This document shows, in pieces, positions 43,614 to 50,789 of a stretch of DNA of 64,000 nucleotides; position 1 is the stretch's first letter, and each line of letters begins with the position of its first letter. The stretch is from Bin5 sp965221145 (GTDB taxonomy: Bacteria > Chloroflexota > Anaerolineae > Caldilineales > Caldilineaceae). The notes under the pieces are model-generated. The model saw only the letters and a program-made list of their open reading frames with translations, made no database searches and was not told the origin of the DNA. The stretch covers positions 5,332,001-5,396,000 of the forward strand of contig OZ244877.1 of assembly GCA_965221145.1 (NCBI GenBank). Reading direction: 5' to 3'. Position numbers and translations under genes: made by a program.

Positions 43614-45020
43614 ATGAACGAAAATGACCGAACCAAAAGGAATGTGATCGTAGTCGTCGCTGATACCTTGCGCCCGGCCTATCTTGGCTGTTATGGGAAC
43701 GAGTGGATTCACACGCCGTCGATAGACCGCTTCGCCCAACAGAGCGTCCGCTTTACCCGCGCCCACCCGGAGTGCCTGCCCACGATCCCCACCAGGCGCA
43801 CGCTGCATAGCGGTCGCCGGGCCTTCCCCTTCAACGACTACCGCCCGGTTCCCTGGGACAACGTCTATCTGCCCGGCTGGCAGCCGATGTCCGCCGAGGA
43901 AAGCACCATCGCCGAAACATTGCAGCAGGCCGGCTATCATACCGGGATAGTTGCCGACGTGCCCCATTATTTCGTTCCGGGCATGAACTTTACGCGCGGC
44001 TTCCAGCAGTGGGATTTCGTCCGCGGCCAGGCCGAGGACCGCTGGAATGCTGTCGCCAATGCAGACCCGTCACTGATTGACCGCTACCGTGCCGGCAGCC
44101 GTGAACGAATTGCCGCGCATCTGGTCAATGTGCGCCCGCATCGGCCCGAAGAGGATTGGCCCACCGCCCGCACTTTTCAGCGGGCCATCGACTTCGTGCG
44201 AGATAACCATGCGGCCACCGCTCCGTTCTATCTCTACGTGGACAGTTTCACCCCTCACGAGACTTGGGAAGCGCCCCTGCACTACTACGATCTCTATGGC
44301 AGCCGCGCCGATCGCGAGCCGATCTGCCTGTCCGCCGCCTATGGGCCGTGCGCCGATGACTACGCCGACCGTATCCCCAGCATCCGCGCCAACTATGCCG
44401 GGCTGGTCACGATGGTTGACACTTGGTTTGGCCGCCTGCTGGAGACTGTCGACCGCCTGGGAATGCGCAAAAATACGTTGATCTTCTTCCTCAGCGATCA
44501 CGGCACAAATTTCGGCGACAATGTGGAAAAAGTGATCGGCAAGCCCGCCGACCATATGTACCCCGGCACCATGGACATCCCCCTGCTAGTGCGCCATCCC
44601 GCCGGTCTGGGAGCCGGACAGGTACGGGATGAGCTGGTCTACACGCTGGATGTGCCAGCCACCGTTTTGAGTGCGACCCGGCAGCGCTCCACCGGCCCGA
44701 TTGAGGGGCAAAGCCTGTTGCCGCTGCTCTCAGGAACGGAAGGATTCGCCCGCCGCCAATACCTGACCTGCCGCTATGGCAACTCCGTCTGGTACCGCGA
44801 TGACCGCACCTGGTTCTTCAGCACTGTCGACTGGCAGAATCCGCGCCTGTTTGATCTGGAGACCGATCCCGCCTGTCAGGTGAACATCGCCGACCGCAGC
44901 CCGGACCGCATCACCCTGGCCAGGCAACGCATCCTCGCCGACGCCGGCGGGCCTCTCACATTCTACGCGCGCCAGGACTCCACCGACGCGCTGGGGCGGC
45001 CAGAGTTTTCCACACGCTAG
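43614..45020 (+). CDS. Sulfatase-fold hydrolase with Thr at the nucleophile position
   Basis: A 468-residue member of the alkaline-phosphatase/sulfatase superfamily. Metal-binding strands are present: VVVADTLRPAYLGCYGN at the N-terminus and FFLSDHGTNFGDN in the middle. The sulfatase signature [CS]-x-P-x-R is Thr57-Ile-Pro-Thr-Arg61 followed by RTLHSG, so there is no Cys or Ser to become formylglycine. Thr nucleophiles occur in phosphodiesterases and phosphatases of the superfamily, so a phospho-ester substrate is at least as likely as a sulfate ester. No signal peptide is visible. Confidence 0.8.
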   Translation: MNENDRTKRNVIVVVADTLRPAYLGCYGNEWIHTPSIDRFAQQSVRFTRAHPECLPTIPTRRTLHSGRRAFPFNDYRPVPWDNVYLPGWQPMSAEESTIAETLQQAGYHTGIVADVPHYFVPGMNFTRGFQQWDFVRGQAEDRWNAVANADPSLIDRYRAGSRERIAAHLVNVRPHRPEEDWPTARTFQRAIDFVRDNHAATAPFYLYVDSFTPHETWEAPLHYYDLYGSRADREPICLSAAYGPCADDYADRIPSIRANYAGLVTMVDTWFGRLLETVDRLGMRKNTLIFFLSDHGTNFGDNVEKVIGKPADHMYPGTMDIPLLVRHPAGLGAGQVRDELVYTLDVPATVLSATRQRSTGPIEGQSLLPLLSGTEGFARRQYLTCRYGNSVWYRDDRTWFFSTVDWQNPRLFDLETDPACQVNIADRSPDRITLARQRILADAGGPLTFYARQDSTDALGRPEFSTR

Positions 45021-45094
45021 CCGCCAGCGCGGACGGCAACGCCCCGTGTCTGGCGAACAGCGCTGACCAGTAGCCACTGAAAAAGGTATGCCCA

Positions 45095-46147
45095 ATGCCA
45101 AACATTGCTGCCAACCGACTCGAACGGATCGCAGGCCGACTCCTGGTAGGGGCTGGCGCCTCTGCGACGGAAGCCGAAACCGTCACCCGCCACCTGATTG
45201 GCGCCAATCTGGCCGGACACGATTCCCACGGCATCATCCACATTCCTGGCTACATCGCCTCAATCCAAAAGGGAGACTTGCAACCCGGCGCTCCGTTCGA
45301 TATTGTTCAGGAAAGCCCTACAACGGCAGTCGTAGACGGAAACTGGGGCTTCGGGTTCACCGTTTCCGAACGAGCGATGGCGTTGACTATCGAGAAGGCG
45401 CGCGTGCAGAACGTCGCTGCCGCCACGGTCGTGCGCCAGGGGCACGTCGGCCGCTTGACCGACTATCCGCTCATGGCCGCCGAGGCCGGCATGCTCGGAC
45501 TGATGACAGCCGACTCTGGCCGCGGCCCCAAGAGCGTTGCGCCCTTCGGCGGGCGCGAACCGCGATTGGGCACGAACCCGATCTGCATCGCCGTCCCCTC
45601 CAATCTGGATGGGCCTTTTTACATCGACATCGCCACGTCCGCCGTAGCCGGTGGCAAACTGTCGGTCGCAATCGAGCGCGGGCAATCGATCCCCACAGGC
45701 TGGGTGATCGACAGCGAAGGCCGCGCCGCGACCGACCCGGCCGCCGCGCGCAACGGCGGGGCCATGCTGCCTCTGGGCGGCTCCGAAGGACATAAGGGCT
45801 ACGGGCTGTCGGCAATGGTCGAGATATTCTCCGGCCTACTCACCGGACTGGGGTTTGGGATCGAACCGACGGGCCGTCATAATGACGGCTGCTTCATGGC
45901 CGTTTTTCGCGTCGAAGCCTTTCGCCCTCTGGCGCTCTTCAAACAGGAAGTTACGGAGTTCGCCCAATACCTGACGGCAACGCCTCCTGCCGAGGGTGTC
46001 GAACGCGTCTACTACCCCGGCGAACTGGAGCACCAGCGCACCCAGCGGGGTCGTGCAGACGGCATTTACGTCGTGGAGGGGACCTGGCAACGACTCGCCG
46101 CGTTGGCTGACGAGTTCGGAGTGGAGGAAGACTTTTCCTCCACCTGA
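45095..46147 (+). CDS. Ldh-family (malate/L-lactate dehydrogenase-like) oxidoreductase
   Basis: A 350-residue NAD(P)-dependent 2-hydroxyacid dehydrogenase of the YlbC/AllD/ComC type, unrelated to classical LDH. The catalytic His is in GHDSHGIIH. GFTVSERAM, VRQGHVGRL and LGTNPICIAVPS are family blocks, and GGSEGHKGYGL lies in the C-terminal half. ATG start at 45095. Possible substrates include ureidoglycolate, sulfolactate or 2,3-diketogulonate; context does not decide. Separated from dhaK by 235 bp containing a new promoter. Confidence 0.9.
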   Translation: MPNIAANRLERIAGRLLVGAGASATEAETVTRHLIGANLAGHDSHGIIHIPGYIASIQKGDLQPGAPFDIVQESPTTAVVDGNWGFGFTVSERAMALTIEKARVQNVAAATVVRQGHVGRLTDYPLMAAEAGMLGLMTADSGRGPKSVAPFGGREPRLGTNPICIAVPSNLDGPFYIDIATSAVAGGKLSVAIERGQSIPTGWVIDSEGRAATDPAAARNGGAMLPLGGSEGHKGYGLSAMVEIFSGLLTGLGFGIEPTGRHNDGCFMAVFRVEAFRPLALFKQEVTEFAQYLTATPPAEGVERVYYPGELEHQRTQRGRADGIYVVEGTWQRLAALADEFGVEEDFSST

Positions 46148-46202
46148 TCTGAATCCCAGTCCGTAGCCGAGACTCTTCGCCCACCCTGCCTCCGCGCGCC
46201 GG

Positions 46203-46231
46203 TTGGAAAAAGAGGCAAATCGGGCTACAAT
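46203..46231 (+). promoter_or_regulatory. Promoter of the dihydroxyacetone/glycerol operon
   Basis: TTGGAA at 46203-46208 and TACAAT at 46226-46231 with 17-bp spacing, about 145 bp upstream of the dhaK ATG. No other clear promoter was found between dhaK and glpC. Confidence 0.55.
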
Positions 46232-46382
46232 ATCCGCCGTTAGTTCAATATCTTCGACAACGCAGCGCCCGACCAGTGAAGAACGAGGAAACAACGGAGA
46301 GTGTGGGCGCCAGCCGGATTCTGCAAAACTGGAAACAACGGAGTCTGGCGGGCACATAGCGCGACGGAGAACACGATGAACT

Positions 46383-47366
46383 ATGCAATGTCTTACAAAT
46401 AAGCCGGGCAGTGCCATCACGCAAAGTCTGCGTGGCATGGCGCTGTGTCACCCGGATACAATTCAAGTTCATTTTGACCCGGACTTTGTCGAGCGGACGG
46501 CGCCGGCGCCCGCCGGGAAAGTAGCAGTCATCAGCGGCAGCGGCAGTGGCCACGAACCGTTGCCAATCGGTTATGTTGGGCTTGGCATGTTGGATGCCGC
46601 CTGCCCCGGCCCGATCTTTACCAGCCCCTCCCCCATTCAGTTGTTGGCGGCCGCCCATTCGGTCAACCACGGCGGAGGCGTGCTTTTCGTTGTCAAGAAC
46701 TACGCTGGCGGAGTGCTTAACAACGATTTGACCATCGAAATGGCTTTGCAGGAAGGGATTGACGCACGCGCTGTGCTTGTCAATGATGATGTATCGATTC
46801 CTGTGGTCGCCAATCGTCGCGGGCTGGGCGCAGCGACGCTGGCCTGCAAGATCGCCGGCGCCGCCGCCGAATCGGGATACGCGCTGGACGCGGTTGTGGG
46901 GGTGACGCGGCGGGCCGTGGCCGCTTCCCGCAGTATGGGCGTCGGCACAAATGTCAATACGCTCCCCCGTAACGGGACTGGCGTCAGGCTGGCGGATGAT
47001 TCAATCGAGCTGGGCATCGGCATTCACGGTGAACCCGGCGAAGTTCATTCCGTGCCTCATGGCATGCCGGAAATCGTCGGCCTGCTCGTACAGCCCATCC
47101 TCGATGACTTGCCCTATGCCGCCGACGACCGCGTGCTGCTCCTGATCAGCGGGATGGGGGGGACGCCGCCTCTGGAGTTGTATCTCTTCTCCGAGGCGAT
47201 TCACGAGACACTCGCCGCGCATCGGATTCGGGTCGAGCGCCAACTGGTCGGAAACTATCTCACCAGTCTCGGACGCGGCGGTTATATCATCACGCTGATG
47301 AGACTGGATGACGAACTGCTGGAACTGTGGGATGCTCCCGTGCATACACCCGCCCTGCACTGGTAA
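46383..47366 (+). CDS. dhaK: Dihydroxyacetone kinase subunit DhaK
   Basis: Binds dihydroxyacetone covalently through a His and presents it to DhaL-ADP. The 327-residue protein has GSGSGHEPLPIGYVG with His57 (E. coli His56) and GIHGEPG with the substrate-binding His215 (E. coli His218). In the KNYxGD motif the Asp (E. coli Asp109, implicated in catalysis) is replaced: the sequence is Lys105-Asn-Tyr-Ala-Gly-Gly110. The start is the ATG at 46383. It is the first gene of a run with dhaL, glpK, dhaM, HPr and EI. The lost Asp might mean altered substrate use, with another acidic residue (Asp115 in NNDL) compensating. Confidence 0.9.
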   Translation: MQCLTNKPGSAITQSLRGMALCHPDTIQVHFDPDFVERTAPAPAGKVAVISGSGSGHEPLPIGYVGLGMLDAACPGPIFTSPSPIQLLAAAHSVNHGGGVLFVVKNYAGGVLNNDLTIEMALQEGIDARAVLVNDDVSIPVVANRRGLGAATLACKIAGAAAESGYALDAVVGVTRRAVAASRSMGVGTNVNTLPRNGTGVRLADDSIELGIGIHGEPGEVHSVPHGMPEIVGLLVQPILDDLPYAADDRVLLLISGMGGTPPLELYLFSEAIHETLAAHRIRVERQLVGNYLTSLGRGGYIITLMRLDDELLELWDAPVHTPALHW

Positions 47367-47426
47367 CCGCAGGTGATAGTGAATCGTGGATAGTACCTGC
47401 ACTGCGCACTAACCACGAACTGCTAT

Positions 47427-47444
47427 CCACTAACCACTGGGGTT
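47427..47444. repeat. CCACTAACCACTGGGGTT repeat
   Basis: An 18-bp sequence in the dhaK-dhaL gap that recurs identically at 63057-63074 inside the O-antigen-ligase fusion gene. It is the end of a longer (CTA[AG]CCA)-type stretch (47385-47444). The GGGGTT lies 14-9 bases before the dhaL ATG and may double as a weak ribosome-binding site. Confidence 0.6.
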
Positions 47445-47450
47445 GAGACA

Positions 47451-48110
47451 ATGGGTCAGGAGATCACAATATCACAGCTCCGCACATGGCTTCTGGCGTA
47501 TGCGGCCCGTATCATCGAAAACGAGGCCCGTCTGACCGAGCTGGATACGGCCATTGGTGATGCGGACCATGGCGTGAATATGCGCCGCGGCATGGGCAAG
47601 TTGCAGGAGCGTCTGCGGGACGATACACAGGCCGAAGATATCAGCGCCTTCCTGCGTTCGGTCGCCATGACGCTTATCAGCGCGGTGGGCGGGGCCGCTG
47701 GCCCACTCTACGGGACGTTCTTCCTGCGCGCCGCCACCAGCCCCACAAACGGCCGCACGGTGGACTTGGCGCAGTTGACGCAGATGTTCCGCTACGGCCT
47801 GGATGGACTCCAACAGCGGGGTAAGGCCCAGGCCGATGACAAGACCATGTTCGACACGATCCAGCCGGCGGTAGAGGCGATGGAGGCGGCATTGGCAGCC
47901 CATCAGAGCGCCGCCGTCGTCCTGGCCGCAGCCCGCCAAGCCGCCCACCTGGGTATGAAACATACGATAGAAATCGAAGCCAAAAAGGGCCGGGCCAGCT
48001 ATCTAGGCCCGCATTCCATCGGTCATCAGGACCCTGGCGCGACCAGCGCCTATTTCCTGTTCGAGACCGCCGCCGAAGTCCTGACAAAAACAGTGAACGG
48101 TGACCAGTAA
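47451..48110 (+). CDS. dhaL: Dihydroxyacetone kinase ADP-binding subunit DhaL
   Basis: Holds ADP as a cofactor that is rephosphorylated by DhaM and transfers the phosphate to dihydroxyacetone on DhaK. The 219-residue protein carries the Mg-binding DTAIGDADHGVNM (Asp-x-Asp-His) near residue 35, GGAAGPLYGTFF, and the C-terminal KKGRASYLGPHSIGHQDPGA. Length and motifs match the PTS-dependent DhaL type. ATG start at 47451. Confidence 0.95.
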   Translation: MGQEITISQLRTWLLAYAARIIENEARLTELDTAIGDADHGVNMRRGMGKLQERLRDDTQAEDISAFLRSVAMTLISAVGGAAGPLYGTFFLRAATSPTNGRTVDLAQLTQMFRYGLDGLQQRGKAQADDKTMFDTIQPAVEAMEAALAAHQSAAVVLAAARQAAHLGMKHTIEIEAKKGRASYLGPHSIGHQDPGATSAYFLFETAAEVLTKTVNGDQ

Positions 48111-48136
48111 CCGCACTAGCAACTGGATTCTAGTTG

Positions 48137-49708
48137 ATGGCTCAATTGATAGGCGCAATCGATTCCGGCACGACCAGCACGCGTTTCGTGCTCTTCGACC
48201 AAGCCGGCGCGATTGTCGGATATGAACAAAAGGAGCACGAACAGATTTTTCCCCGCAGCGGGTGGGTTGAACATGACCCGCTGGAAATCTGGCAGCGCAC
48301 CCAGGAGGTGATCCTGGCCACGCTGGCAAAATGTGACGTCCGCGCCAGCCAACTCGCCGCCGTGGGCATTACCAATCAGCGCGAGACCGCAGTCATGTGG
48401 GATCGTAACACGGGCGACCCGGTCTGCAACGCCATCGTCTGGCAGGACATGCGCACCGATCGTATCTGTCGACACCTGGAAGAGGCCGGTTACGCCGCCA
48501 CGTTCCACCAGAAGACCGGTCTGCCCCTGGCAACCTATTTCGCCGGCCCCAAGTTCCGCTGGATCCTGGACAACGTCGAGAATGCGCAGGCCAGGGCCGA
48601 TTCCGGCGAGCTACTCTGCGGCACGGTCGATAGCTGGCTGATCTGGCAACTCACCGGCGGCGTACATGTTACCGACCCGACAAACGCCAGCCGTACAATG
48701 CTGATGGATCTGGAGACGCTCGCCTGGGATGCGGAGCTACTGGAGATCATGCGGATCCCCCGGTCGCTGTTGCCCGAGATCCGGCCCAGCAGCGAACCGG
48801 CTTTCTATGGCATGACTGCCGTGGACGGCCCTTTTGGCGGCTCCATACCGATCTGCGGCAATCTGGGAGACCAGCAGGCAGCGACCGTCGGCCAGACCTG
48901 CTTCAGCCCTGGCGAGGCCAAGAATACGTATGGAACCGGCTGTTTCATGATCCTGAACACCGGTGAGGAGATCATCCACAGCCGCAATGGACTGCTGACG
49001 ACCGTCTGTTATCAGATGGGCGAGTCGGCGCCGGTCTACGCGCTGGAAGGCTCGATCGCGATGGCCGGGGCGACCGTGCAGTGGCTGCGGGACGAGTTGC
49101 AGTTGATCAGTTCCGCAGCCGAGACCGAGGAGATCGCGCAAAGCGTTTCCGATGCGGGCGGCTGTTACCTGGTGCCGGCTTTCAGTGGCTTGTTCGCCCC
49201 CCACTGGCGCAGCGACGCACGCGGCGTTCTCGTCGGTCTCACCCGCTATGTAAACCGGGCGCACATCGTGCGGGCGGCGCTGGAGTCGATCTGCTATCAG
49301 ACACGCGAGGTGCTGGAGGCTATAAGAGGGGATCTTTCGGAGCGACAGCGCCTTGGCCCGGAGAGCCTTGAAAACGCGGAGAAAGAGGATCGAGGAGCTG
49401 ACAGAGACCGAGCGCAATTGCGTCAACTGAAGGTGGATGGCGGCGCAACGGCCAACGATCTGCTGATGCAGATGCAGGCTGATACCCTGGGCACGGAGGT
49501 GATCCGTCCCCGCATCGCGGAGACGACCAGTTTGGGCGCGGCCTATGCGGCCGGACTGGCCATTGGTTTCTGGCCAAGCCTGGAGAGTCTGCGTCAGCAG
49601 TGGCAAGTGGACAAAGTCTGGCAGCCGCAGATAAACGAATCCGAACGCGCGCAGGGCTACGCGGGCTGGCAGAAAGCTGTCGAACGCACCCTCGGCTGGG
49701 TGGAGTAG
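48137..49708 (+). CDS. glpK: Glycerol kinase
   Basis: Phosphorylates glycerol to sn-glycerol-3-phosphate with ATP. The 523-residue protein has the FGGY-family features: GAIDSGTTSTRFVLFD, GWVEHDPLEIW, NQRETAVMWD, VDSWLIWQLTGG, YGTGCFMILNTG, and LKVDGGATANDLLMQ. ATG at 48137 (TTG at 48134 also in frame). Odd feature: about 25 charged residues (GDLSERQRLGPESLENAEKE onward, near 397-424) are inserted between the EVLEAI helix and LKVDGG; they are encoded by an interspersed repeat. The loop is probably surface-exposed, so activity is plausible. It sits between dhaL and dhaM. Confidence 0.95.
   Translation: MAQLIGAIDSGTTSTRFVLFDQAGAIVGYEQKEHEQIFPRSGWVEHDPLEIWQRTQEVILATLAKCDVRASQLAAVGITNQRETAVMWDRNTGDPVCNAIVWQDMRTDRICRHLEEAGYAATFHQKTGLPLATYFAGPKFRWILDNVENAQARADSGELLCGTVDSWLIWQLTGGVHVTDPTNASRTMLMDLETLAWDAELLEIMRIPRSLLPEIRPSSEPAFYGMTAVDGPFGGSIPICGNLGDQQAATVGQTCFSPGEAKNTYGTGCFMILNTGEEIIHSRNGLLTTVCYQMGESAPVYALEGSIAMAGATVQWLRDELQLISSAAETEEIAQSVSDAGGCYLVPAFSGLFAPHWRSDARGVLVGLTRYVNRAHIVRAALESICYQTREVLEAIRGDLSERQRLGPESLENAEKEDRGADRDRAQLRQLKVDGGATANDLLMQMQADTLGTEVIRPRIAETTSLGAAYAAGLAIGFWPSLESLRQQWQVDKVWQPQINESERAQGYAGWQKAVERTLGWVE
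49331..49395 (+). repeat. 60-bp interspersed repeat, copy 1 (inside glpK)
   Basis: Shares the pattern GAGCRACARYGNCYTGRC...CC...GCGGARAAA...CGAG with copies at 50223-50286 and 50382-50446. In glpK it is in frame, free of stops, and accounts for the extra loop before the VDGGA motif. Confidence 0.65.
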
Positions 49709-49796
49709 AATGAGCATGTGCCCTGCGTAGTCGTCTGACGCGGCGGGCCGGATACCATGTACGCGGTTCGAACTATGCAAAAGAGTTCAAGAAATC

Positions 49797-50198
49797 GTGA
49801 TCGGTCTGGTAATCGTCTCCCATAGCGCCAAGCTGGCCCAGGGTGTGAAGGAACTGGCGGCGCAAATGGCCGGGGAAGAGGTTGGCATCAGTCAGGCGGG
49901 GGGACTTTCCGATGATTGCGAGACCTTTGGAACGGACACGCTGAAGATTCTATCCGCCATTGAAGAGGTCTGGTGTGAGGACGGGGTGTTGCTGTTAATG
50001 GATGTCGGCAGCGCCGTGATGTCGGCGGAACTCGCGCTGGAGATGCTGCCGGAAGAGCAGCGGCGCAACTGCCTGTTGAGCAACGCGCCGCTCGTGGAAG
50101 GCGCAATCGTCGCCGCCCTCCATGCCAGCCTGGGTGAGCCTCTGCAAGCCGTCAATGCCCTGGCCGAGGCCGCGCTTTCGACGCCGAAACTTGGATGA
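49797..50198 (+). CDS. dhaM: DhaM, phosphotransfer (EIIA-Man-like) subunit of DHA kinase
   Basis: Accepts phosphate from HPr on a His and rephosphorylates ADP bound to DhaL. The 133-residue protein is only the IIA domain: the active-site His9 lies in IVSHSAKLAQG, followed by the GT(D)xxxI and LMDVGSAVMSAELALE helix typical of DhaM. In E. coli DhaM is fused to HPr-like and EI-like domains; here those are separate genes just downstream. GTG start at 49797. Confidence 0.92.
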   Translation: MIGLVIVSHSAKLAQGVKELAAQMAGEEVGISQAGGLSDDCETFGTDTLKILSAIEEVWCEDGVLLLMDVGSAVMSAELALEMLPEEQRRNCLLSNAPLVEGAIVAALHASLGEPLQAVNALAEAALSTPKLG

Positions 50199-50222
50199 GT
50201 GAACGAGAATCATAGATCGAGG

Positions 50223-50286
50223 GCTTTGGGGAGCAACAATGTCTTGGCCTCGGGACCCGCGCAGAAGAGGAAAAAAAGTGCGAGTA
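50223..50286 (+). repeat. 60-bp interspersed repeat, copy 2
   Basis: Starts near GGGGAGCAACAATGTCTTGG and continues with CCGCGCAGAAGAGG and AAAAAAA to GCGAG. Located in the dhaM-HPr gap, in the same orientation as the copies at 49331 and 50382. Confidence 0.6.
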
Positions 50287-50381
50287 GACGATCAATCCAA
50301 TTCGCCTGCGGGGCGGCCTCCGGATCCCTCCGAGCAACATAGCAACTGTTCAGGTGGCGAGCGCGCCGACGGATGTTCGAG

Positions 50382-50446
50382 GTCTCTTTTTGAGCAACAG
50401 CGACCTGACTTGGAGAGCCGCGCAGACGCGGAAAAAATGGGCGAGA
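50382..50446 (+). repeat. 60-bp interspersed repeat, copy 3
   Basis: TTTTTGAGCAACAGCGACCT continuing with GAGAGCCGCGCAGACGCGG and AAAAAA to GGGCGAG. It lies just upstream of the HPr coding sequence and may supply its start codons. It is closest to copy 2 in the CCGCGCAGA segment and to copy 1 in GGAGAGCC. Confidence 0.6.
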
Positions 50447-50733
50447 TGGGGGAAACAGTGACGCCGCCTCATCCGCCGCGCGAAAGCGTGGTGGTCACCG
50501 TCACGGATCCCCTTGGCCTTCATCTGCGCTCCGGCAGAGACGTTGTGCGCATCGCCAGCCAGTTTCAGGCGCAGATCACCGCTTCCAACCTGAGCCGCAA
50601 CAGTGGCGCAGTCGATATGAAAAGCATTCTACAGTTGATGCAACTGCAAGCCCGCCATGGACACGATTTGCAACTGGCGGCGTCCGGCCCGGATGCCGCC
50701 GCAGCCATCGACGCGCTCTGCTCCCTCTTCTGA
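50446..50733 (+). CDS. ptsH: HPr-like phosphocarrier protein
   Basis: Carries phosphate from EI to DhaM. The 95-residue form read from the ATG at 50446 has the active-site His26 in GLHLRSG (the usual GLHARPA with Ala, Pro and Ala changed), and the regulatory-site region VDMKSILQLM with Ser60, so both HPr landmarks exist. Alternative starts are ATG 50437 and GTG 50458 (preceded by GGGGGA). An open frame extends further upstream, but that part is repeat sequence and not HPr. It is 57 bp upstream of the EI start. The altered loop around His may fit it to DhaM rather than sugar permeases. Confidence 0.85.
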   Translation: MGETVTPPHPPRESVVVTVTDPLGLHLRSGRDVVRIASQFQAQITASNLSRNSGAVDMKSILQLMQLQARHGHDLQLAASGPDAAAAIDALCSLF

Positions 50734-50789
50734 CATTAGGTGTGCCCACCGGGCCTGGGATTCACGGTAAGAACGGCGGAGAACAACCT

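Noticed and set aside
50239..50445. 69-residue N-terminal extension of HPr
   Set aside because: The extension consists of interspersed repeat sequence and has no HPr or other domain; HPr-sized proteins start at 50437-50458.
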